Source: Lagopus muta (Eukaryota; Chordata; Aves; Galliformes; Phasianidae). Taken from it: a stretch of 64,000 nt of DNA. The stretch covers positions 12,079,719 through 12,143,718 of the forward strand of contig NC_064444.1 of the NCBI RefSeq assembly GCF_023343835.1, in the 5' to 3' direction. The position numbers and the translations under genes were made by a program. Shown here in pieces: positions 55,236 to 64,000 of the stretch. The notes under the pieces were generated by a model, which saw nothing but the letters and a program-made list of their open reading frames with translations, did not search any database and was not told the DNA's origin. Within the stretch, counting starts at the first letter, position 1. Each line of letters begins with the position of its first letter.

Positions 55236-55640
55236 GGCAGCAGCGGACGGCGGGCGCGGGCCGGAGAGGGCCGAGGGGCGGCGAGGGCGAGACCGGGAGC
55301 GGGACGAACGCCGCTGCGACGTCACACGCAGACGCCTCGACGCCACCGCGCCGCGACGCGGGAGGAGCCCGCCCCCCTTCGCCCTTTGGCGGCCCCGCCC
55401 CCTCGGCCGCTTCGGGCGCCTGACCCAGTTCCCGCGCGGGGCTGCGGGGGGCGCTGTCCGCGTGGAGCTCGCGCTGCTGGGGGCGGGAAGGGGCTGTGAG
55501 GGACGAGCGGGCGGGCTGCCCCGCTCTGAGCGAGCGGAGGTGTGGAGCGTTCCGCGTGGGAGCTGTGGCTTCGGCGTTCCCCGCGTCGCTTCGAACCCGA
55601 CGTTGCAGTGCCTGTGCGCCCGCCTTTCCGCAGGTGACTG
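54480..55640. promoter_or_regulatory. DNAJA2: CpG island / promoter of DNAJA2
   Basis: CpG-dense GC-rich region around DNAJA2 exon 1 with several poly-C runs and no TATA box. It extends into intron 1 and upstream. Long open frames of up to 378 codons on both strands are compositional. Confidence 0.75.
55158..55235 (-). CDS. DNAJA2: DNAJA2 coding exon 1
   Basis: Codons 1-26, ATG at 55235-55233, donor AAG|GTGCGG. It encodes [20 protein letters not shown] and DNELKK, the first J-domain helix. Confidence 0.95.
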
Positions 55641-58600
55641 CGCCTTGCTGCTGGGGCGCGTCTCTGAGGGCACCTCGTGCTGTCAGACCTCAAACACCAA
55701 CCGATTTTTCTTCAGGGTGTATTACCGAGGCTTCGGTGGTTATAAATAACACGGGTACCCATCTGCTCTGTGTTTTTCGTGTTTTGCTCCGCTTATGGGA
55801 TCTTAAAAAAGCGCTAGTTGCTATGCTAGGCTTGAAGTGGTGCAGAGAAGTGAGTTGTGCTGGAGTGGTGCTGAAGCCACGGCAAGGCACCGCTTTCAGA
55901 TGGCAAATAAATGTCCTGCTTGTGCCTCATTAGAACCTCGGCCCTCAAACCTGGTCAGGAGTGTGGCTTCTCCAGCCTTTCCTCATACTGCACTCCTGGT
56001 CATCAGCCCCTCTTCAGGCAGCGACTGCTGGAAGGCTCTGGAACCTGAGGCAGGTGCTTGGCAGAGGGAAGAGGAGCGGGACGGGGCCAGTTCTCTACAG
56101 TGCCCTCCTCAGCCAAGCAGCCATGCCTGGAGCGTGTCTGGGATGAGGTGAGCAGTGTTGGGCCCTGAGGAAAGTCTGCCAGGAGCAGATCAGAGACTTG
56201 GCCCAGGTGAAAGTGCGGGAAAGGTACTTTGAAATGATTCATGTATTTAAGGTGCAGAAATTTGAATGGGCCTTTCGCCTGAGGGGAACAGATTGAAGCA
56301 CTTGAAGGCTTCTTTCCTCATCATTTGAGAGCGACTTCATCTCTTCACCTCAGCTTGTGACTGCAGTGGCTGCAGTTGGGAAGAGCCATCTGCTGGTGGT
56401 TTCTCTGCTCATTAGGCTGATATTTACAGAGCCCTGAATTCCATCACCATGTTTATGAAGGCTGGCATAACCTGGCTTAGTACATCATGGTAATACTTGC
56501 TGTGGTATTGTAGGTGTGGCAGTCAAGGACTTCAAAGGGAAATGGAGACTAGTATTGGAGGGAGAAAAGTGTTAGGGCAGAAACAGCTACTGGGACAACC
56601 ACCACGTGAACTGCAATTATCATCTGGCTCAGAGACATGCAGAAAGAAAGAACAAAAAAAAAATCATCAGGAGAGATAAGTTTCTTCAGTATTTTTAGAG
56701 GCTGTCTGCACAGCCTTCAGTAACCCTATGGTTTAACATATGCATCTGACATCTGACACTAGTAAGGCTTCAATGTTCAGCTTACCTGTGTCTTGCACTA
56801 CTTGAATTCATCTTTTATTTTGGCAAGGCTGCATTTAGACTTGTCAGCTAATATACAAACTGTCTGGCATGCATACCTGCCCTGGTGATTTTGCATTGCA
56901 TTCACTGATTTATATGCTTCTAGAAATTACTATTTTTGTCATATGGCATTTTCTTATTAGTGGGCAGTCAGGTAGGAAGAAAAGTTATGAGGATGTAGGG
57001 AAGCACTTTGCTCTGCAGATCTGAAGCTAAACAGAATCAGTATGATTGGTACCTATGCTATTTAAAATACCATAGAGTAATATGCATTTGTGCCTTTGCA
57101 TTAAAAAACAAAGCAAAATGTCAGCAGCTGGAGATCAGAAGAGCTAACTTAGCTCAACCCAGCAGGTGCTATGCTTCTACCAACTGTTCATGAGTTGTAC
57201 TGACAGAACTTGTTAGGCACATAGCTGAAATGTCCCTCACTTCTTTTTGCTAGCACTTGTACATTGTCTTTGTTGTCTTTTGTATGGTTCTTTTTTGTTT
57301 GTTTGTTCCAATTTCTTTATCATTCCTCTCCTTCACTTAGCTTATTCATATAGTTTCTAAGATTAGGTAAACTCACACACTGTGATGAAAAGACGGAATG
57401 TTAAAACTGCAGCAGTTGCTGTATGAGGTTTTGCTTTAAATAGATTGCACAGTTCTCAGCTCTGCAAAGTATTGATCTGGCTTTAGGCAGGCTCTAAGAG
57501 GGATCATTCACACTTGGTTTGTGTTTCAGGTCCTTATACATTCTTTATATGGAACAAGTTGAATTTCTTTTCTTTTGGTTGAAGCATTTTGTTATGCTTC
57601 TTTAGAAATCAAATAGGAATTGTTTGTGTTTGTCACTGGAGAATCAGAGAGAGAGAGATCAGCCTTACCTTACTGTTAAAGAAATATATCCCCACCCCTT
57701 CCCTAACGATTTATCAAGTTATCTTGTGTGTTTAACATAGTCTTTCTTCCTAGTCACTTGAGTGTGTAAGTAGGCACTGTTGCCTTCTATTTAAAGAGTA
57801 CTACTATACAATCAAATTTAAATAATAATAGTAATGGGTTTTGTTTAAATACTCCTGAAGAATAATGCAGTCATACACTAAAAGCTATGGAGCCTACTTG
57901 GTCTTTTCTTTAAATATTCTTTTATTTCAAATTTGATCTGATTAGGCAGTTGGTATATTATGCACAATGTCTGATTTCTACCATTTTTCCACTGTGAAGA
58001 AAAAAAAAAGAAAAAAGAAAAAAGAAAAAAAAAAAAGCCATTCAAGAACATAAGCTGAAACTTCCAAATAATGTTCTTTCTAAGATCCAATAACCAAAGA
58101 GCATGTTAGGAAGTGGTGGGCAGCTGCCCATGCAGTCAGTTGCAGTGATAACAGAACTGTTGCTCCAGCTCTTGCTGGTTAAGAGGAGCCTGTCCCTGCT
58201 CCAGTTCTTCTGACTGGAGAAACAGGTTTGAGTCTTACCATGTGGTCAGAACAAGAGGTCTTGTCTTGTCTACTGTCCTGCCCCACATCTGATGATAAAA
58301 CCCAGGGCTGCCTGGCAGGTACCTGGGCAGCATCAGTAATATGATTTGTGTACCTCATTCCTATTCTACTTTCCTGGCCCTCATTTTTGCTTCCCTTACG
58401 CCTGTTTCTCCATCCTCAACTCCTCCAAAATAAACAATTGCCCCTAATTAATTATTCCCATAGGTCCAATTTTGCTAAATCCACACCCAGATTTGGGTTA
58501 CTTAGATACAGTTACTTGGATAAGCTGAGCCTTATGTCCTATTACTGATATGGTTACTAGGTGTCATCAGCCTTATATGATTTAATTCCTAAAAGTCCTT

Positions 58601-59636
58601 TCCAATAACCTGTACCTCCCACTAAACCACCCATGGAATCCAGCCACCCTCAGAGAGGGTTCTGGACTTTGGACAGTATCTCACACTAGTATTTGTAGTT
58701 TCTAGTAATTATTTTTTTTAATCTTATGTGCTTTAGTTTCCCCAGTTTTGTTCAGTTAGCTGAATCTCACACCAAAGCCTAGTCAACAGTATGACATTTG
58801 CTTGCTATTGTAGCAGGGCACAGCTGTTAGAAAATACATCAAAATGTTAGAAGAATATTTTAGCTGAATTTGTTCTGTTATTATTATTTAAAATTGCTTT
58901 GGGGTGAATTTTATGGGCTGCAGAACTTACCTAACACAAACACATTCTACCAGTGTAAATTGTAAGCAGAGGTATTGTGAAAATTAGTTTGGATAAGGAA
59001 TCAAAGCATTAACTTTGAAACAAAAGTTGTTGTTTAGAGAATTTTCTTTTACTTTTCAAAGAGATTCATTAAAGTCTTGAGAACACTGGTAAGAAATTTT
59101 GGGATGGAAATAACCCTTTTCTATATTTAGGATATCCAAGGGAGAATTGTCACATTGTTAACTGGTAAAGAAGAGCAAAGAGTGGATAGTGCAAAAACTG
59201 ACATCTCAAGTATATGCTGACTTTTCACAAGAGAACTGAGCCATTTCAAATTCATATTTCATAATCATAAAAAGATAGTTTTGGGGAAAAATTCATAATA
59301 ATCTACTATAAAAAAAAAACTGCCAGCCTTTTAACAGTTTCTTTAATTGTTTAAATTCCTGAACAAGTCCCAGCTTTCTTCTTGATCTAGTAATACATCT
59401 CAGTGTTGCTGGAAATTGACTAGGCAAGACGTTTTAAGTAAGATTTCCAGTGCTTGGAAAAAGTACTTCAGTTTATTTGGCTGTAGATTACATGTAACAG
59501 CTGAGATGTGAGTAAGGCCCTTGACATAATGAGAACTTGCCTTGCCAATTATTGTTGTTTTTAATTATGTTATCTGATATGTGAGTTACACTTGCACTTA
59601 ATGTTTTTACATAATATTTTGTTTTGTTTTTCCCAG
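55641..59636. other. DNAJA2 upstream flank
   Basis: Moderately GC-rich to about 56.2 kb, then AT-rich. A strong plus-strand donor (GATGAG|GTGAGC, exon edge 56147) could end a first exon of a divergent transcript. An A-rich purine run lies at 57996-58036. Nothing else was recognised. Confidence 0.4.
57996..58036. repeat. A-rich purine simple repeat
   Basis: GAAGAAAAAAAAAAG-type low-complexity run upstream of DNAJA2. Confidence 0.85.
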
Positions 59637-59683
59637 CATGCAACAATCCCTGTGCTATTCAATGTACAATGAACATCTGAGCT
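59637..59683 (+). ncRNA. candidate small internal exon of a transcript divergent from DNAJA2
   Basis: Acceptor TTTTGTTTTTCCCAG (AG at 59635-59636) and donor GTAAGTATG (59684 onward) are both near consensus and frame a 47-base block. It starts with CATG; the ATG frame is open through the block but meets a stop if joined directly to the block at 62511. It is therefore better viewed as non-coding. No transcript evidence is available here. Confidence 0.3.
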
Positions 59684-62600
59684 GTAAGTATGTGATCTTT
59701 CAGTTTTACTACCAGTAACTCTCACACCAGAGAGTTAAAGACATTCTTAAGATAAAAGCTACATTTTGTAATACATATGCAAGATTTTCATAGGTGTTAA
59801 ATCTTCATACTTAAAATTTGGATGTAACTAAAGTTGCCATATTCTTGAACTATGTACTTCAAACAATCTGTCCTATTATGTCCTGTTTTCTGTAATACAT
59901 GCAAGCATTTTCTGTGAAGAAAAAGATATTATTGGTTATTAGTTTGGTGTTTTGCCTCTATTTAACTGAGGGCAATTTTTAAACAACTTTGTTTTGAAGG
60001 AGATTTACAAGAATGCTTTCTTGTAAGATAAGCAAGAGGACGCTATTATAGTATCTCTGTATCTGCTTATATTTCTCCTAAATTGTACTGTAACTGTTGT
60101 AAAATATGCTAGGCCTTCTAACTGTAGAGTATACTTGATGAAACCAAAAGTGGAGTAAAGTGGTACTTTGTGTAATACTGAACAGACTGTATGAAGGCTG
60201 AAACAAGAACAAGAGGGAGAGTATTGGAGTAGATAACTGGAGAAAATTCATTTAATGTTTATTCAGAAAAGGTAACACATCTGAGAATCATCCGGATGTA
60301 ATCATCCCTAAACAATTAAATAGGGTTTAATTCCTCCCCATGCTGTTAAAATACAGACAAATAATGCCTGGCTTCTGAGCAAAAGCAGTTGAATAGTGCA
60401 CTGAGGACTTTTTATTGCCAGGGCAGAGTTGTGCTATTACAGGGTTTTTGAAGGAAAGGGTGGGTGGGCAGGTAGGTACATGGAAAATGGAAGTACTTAC
60501 ATAGGGGAAGCCATGGGGAACTGCAACTGAGGCATGAAGAAATACGTAGACTTAAGAATGCTTTAGCAAAAAACCTGTTATATATGGCTTCTCTCTCTTG
60601 CCTCTGAGCATGTGCATCTACAAGAGTATGTTCTCTTTAGCAGAAAGGAGTCAGCAAAGAGATAGCTAGCTCCGTATTTTGAGGCTAGAACATACATAGA
60701 AAATAATGAAAACATTCTATAGAAGACAGATCTTTATAGCTTTTTTATTCTAAAAACAAAAAACAAAAAACAACCAACAAAACTCACAAAATCTTCTGGT
60801 TAGTCTACCAATAATGTATCAGCAGCTGTCTTAAAAAGATGCCAGTCCAGCTTTTCCCAGAACCTTGTCCTTCAACAAGATAAACACATTCCTGAAAGCT
60901 GGTACTGAGTTCCAACATCACAATGGCTTGTGACTATTTCCTCTGTGCTTATATCTTATGTTTATAATTAACCTTATTGCAGCCAAGAATCACAGTATTG
61001 CTACACACATTACCTTATAGTCAGCATTTAGGAAATGCATTAAGGAATCTATAAGAACCTGTGGGATAGCAGCTCTTTATATTTTTCATGCTCGCATTCT
61101 ACCTCAGATAAAATAGTTTACATGAAATACTTCACTGCAGTTACTTCTATGAGTGCAAATACTGCAAAACAGTAATGCCTCACCTTTCTATATTAAAATA
61201 TTTATATTTCCTTTTTTATTTCTTATAGAAAAATGTTAATGTCTTGAGTTTGTTGTTTTGGAGTAATTTTATCTACAAGGTAGTTTATCACATTTAGAAA
61301 AAATCAGAGAATCATCACATTTGAAGCTTTGTGGAATGAAACAATATTACAACTCAGAACAGTATTTCTTGACCCATTTAAGAGTGTCATTTCAGAATTG
61401 TGCACTAAAGGGCAACTCTGTTCTCATATACAGATTTTTTTAATGATCCACACACTTCTGTGACATTGTTTTTGTTCTAACAGGTATTATAACTTCATAA
61501 TGCTTTAGTCTTGCTCCAAGTAAGTTAATCTGTTTTACTGTTGATTTCAATAGAAGCAGAAGTCTGGAACTTCACCAAATGCCTGTCTAAATGCCATTTT
61601 GAAACATATTTGAATAACAAGCTAAAATGTGAATAGCTTTATCTATCATGAAGTTAATAATGTGGACAATATGTGAAACCATGAGATATCTGCCTTTCTC
61701 TCAAATACCAACAAAATCCTCGGCCTTTGGGAACAATGTGTGACTTAGCAGAGGGAAATAGTAGAACTCCCTTATGGGTCCTCTCTAACTTTAAAACTCT
61801 AAGTAGCTATTTCTATATCTGTTACCTTTGCACTCTAAGGAAAACAGGGGAAAAAGAACTGTGAGTTGGTCTGCATCCCTTTCACTCAAACAATTACTAA
61901 TTTATGACTTAATATTAAAGATTTGTTGAAGGGGGAAGGTAAGGCAATAGAAACTCTTTTTTTTTAATGGCTTCGTTGTTGTTTGTTCTAAAGAAGAAAG
62001 GAGTGCATACAAAATTAAGTTGGTTTTGGGAAACAATATTTCTCTTTTTCAGATTTAGAAGTCTTTGTTTCTTAAAAATAATGATTGTGGTTCATCTTGC
62101 ATAACTTCAGACAAACTTCTGAACTTCAAAATTGATTATTTCTATCAGTAGAAAAATTAAACCTCCTAAAACAAGACAGAGTGAAAAGCATTAGTTCTTT
62201 TAAATTGGGCGTTGATTATTTCTGAATAGAGCCCATTTATGTAGCTCAAGTAACTTCCCCATTGCTATATCACTTTCACCAGCAAGCCTTTAATAAAAGG
62301 GGAAAGGCTTGATATTAAATTATAGCACTTCTCCAAATCTATTTTTTGGCTAATATATGTACTGTGACAGTTTGGGATGCTGCTGCTCTTTCCAGAGTTC
62401 AGTTATATTAAGGTTGTGAAGTTCCTTACTGTTTTGTTGCTCATAATTCTTGTCTCCTTCTATGACAGGAATTAATTTTCTCGTGTCTGTATTGTTGTAA
62501 TTCTCTGCAGAAGGAGCAGCAATACGCTGACGAGGAAGAATCAGACCACGTGTGCTGTGAGCTCTCGTGGGTTTTCTTTCCAGCAGCTGTTACGGGGCCT

Positions 62601-64000
62601 CCTGCCAGCCTGCCACGAGAGGGAGCTTTTGCTTGTTAAATAATTTTGCTCTCTCCAGTATGGGCCTGTAATGTGCCTTGACTTAAGTTCTTCTACAAAA
62701 TAGCATAATAAGAACAAAATACATTAATTTCTCGTCTGAACTTGTGTTTTAGTTATTAAATAAATATCAGGAGGTTTAATTATTTCTACAGTAACTTGAA
62801 AACAGCTTCTTAGGGATGTAAAATACTTGATTTACAATCAATTTAATTGGGAATAATTTTAGCTCTGTAGAACTTCTGTGAATTCCATGGGGTGAAGATT
62901 TGAGCATAATATGCTCTATACAGTCTGGTCAGACAACACAATTCTTCCAGTTCGGAACTGTTGAAAAAAAAAAAACAAAAAAGACAAGAAGAAGAAATAA
63001 TGTTATGCTCTCCAAGGAAGGAAAAAAATACAATTTGAAACCTATAGATAATAGCTGAAGGGGAGAAGAGAGGAAAAAAAGAGCTCTGTAAATGGCAGAC
63101 AAATTGGGATCAAAGGCTGAGTGATTTGCTATGCATCTTGCAGTAAAAGAAAGTTTAGGTAAGTGCTGTGTCACAGAGATCCCCTGCCAAAGCTATTTTC
63201 CTGTGCCATTTAGTGCCAACCATCTCTAAAGAGTAGTTCATAGGAACAGCTGGAACTGGTAACACCCTACATTGTCATTTACTAGAGACCACAGCACAGT
63301 GTATGAAAGGATTTATTCACTTCCTGATCCATCACCAAGGAAACAGGAAGAAAAGCTCACTCCTTTGAGAGGTGGAGAGACTATCTCCTAGAGCACAAGT
63401 AAGAACTTGACAAAGAGGCCTGTATTACATAACCCTCCTTACTTAAGCCAATTTTAATGTGAAATAGTTCATCAGGAAACTTTTCAAAATTGAACAGCCA
63501 AAATAAATTTTGCTGTTTTCTTGCTGATGTTATATGATAAGACTCAATGAAGACAACCATTCTTGTTTACATTCTGTAAATTCTGAAAAAATATGTTAAA
63601 ACCTTCAATTTAACTCAGAAAATAATTTGAATTGAGGAACATATTCCATTTGAATAATGGAAGATGAAGGAAGGTTTGCATAAAGATTATCAAGCATGTT
63701 ATCTAAGAAACCAGATTTGGGAACAATCCTATTTCTGTTTACTAGATGAGGGGAAAAACTCACTCACTTAAAATACAGAATTGACTGAGGAGTCAATTCA
63801 ATGCTATAGTCTTTCTATAGCTTTCTCTATTATAGGAATGTAGTCTGTCATTCCACAACGGTAAAGAACTCTTCTGTCAAACCCCTGAAATGTGGTGGGG
63901 GGTAGAAACAGAAACGAAAGAAGATGATGATCTAAAATTTGTATTATTGTGTGCATTAAAAACAACAACAAGAAAAGGAGGTAACAGTTTAATTAACATT
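59684..64000. other. distal DNAJA2 upstream region
   Basis: AT-rich DNA with no recognised gene apart from the exon-like block at 62511. By human synteny the next gene to the right would be NETO2, but no NETO2 exon was identified. A perfect 9-base inverted repeat (GAATTGACT, four-base loop) is at 63778-63799. Confidence 0.4.
62511..62785 (+). ncRNA. candidate terminal exon of a transcript divergent from DNAJA2
   Basis: A conspicuously GC- and CpG-richer stretch in AT-rich DNA, preceded by TGTAATTCTCTGCAG (AG at 62509-62510). It holds a 42-codon frame beginning KEQQYADEEESDHV and ending at TAA (62637-62639). AATAAA follows at 62759-62764. The composition and signals fit a 3' terminal exon of a spliced transcript. 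The protein frame is not recognised and may be fortuitous. Confidence 0.3.

Noticed and set aside
54613-55749. 378-codon plus-strand open frame over DNAJA2 exon 1
   Set aside because: Antisense to DNAJA2 exon 1 in a CpG island; low-complexity Pro/Arg/Gly composition.
55837-56151. 104-codon frame upstream of DNAJA2
   Set aside because: No family match; retained only as a possible non-coding first exon because of the donor at 56147.

Overview
This is a gene-bearing stretch of a vertebrate nuclear genome, almost certainly a bird (galliform-like). Genes are split by GT-AG introns, four CpG islands sit at promoters in an otherwise AT-rich background, and the only recognisable interspersed repeats are 3' ends of CR1 LINEs, the typical bird retroposon. 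The gene order C16orf87 - GPT2 - DNAJA2 matches human 16q11.2 and, from memory, chicken chromosome 11; the species was not checked by any search.

Layout. (1) 1-1640: first coding exon (minus strand) and CpG-island promoter of C16orf87; the rest of that gene lies off the left edge. (2) 1.6-9.7 kb: intergenic DNA with two CR1 ends, plus two exon-like blocks on the minus strand that may form a transcript divergent from GPT2. (3) 9.7-34.5 kb: GPT2 (plus), mitochondrial alanine aminotransferase, 11 coding exons, 544 codons; intron 1 is about 9 kb. (4) 34.5-41.7 kb: a Borealin-2-type gene (CDCA9, plus), nine coding exons, about 278 codons, directly behind GPT2. (5) 41.7-45.3 kb: tail-to-tail interval with the DNAJA2 3' UTR. 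(6) 45.3-55.3 kb: DNAJA2 (minus), nine coding exons, 411 codons, type I Hsp40. (7) 55.3-64 kb: DNAJA2 upstream flank, with exon-like blocks on the plus strand that could form a divergent non-coding transcript.

The three complete genes are read from splice-consistent exons whose lengths and phases sum exactly to open frames. They share no pathway: GPT2 interconverts alanine and 2-oxoglutarate, CDCA9 is a chromosomal passenger subunit, DNAJA2 is an Hsp70 co-chaperone. Neighbourhood reflects conserved synteny, not an operon. No viral, CRISPR or other exotic system was found. The most novel signals are the two possible divergent transcripts (at GPT2 and at DNAJA2), the Borealin-2 locus with its unusual splice sites, and a 183-codon open frame in the GPT2 3' region.
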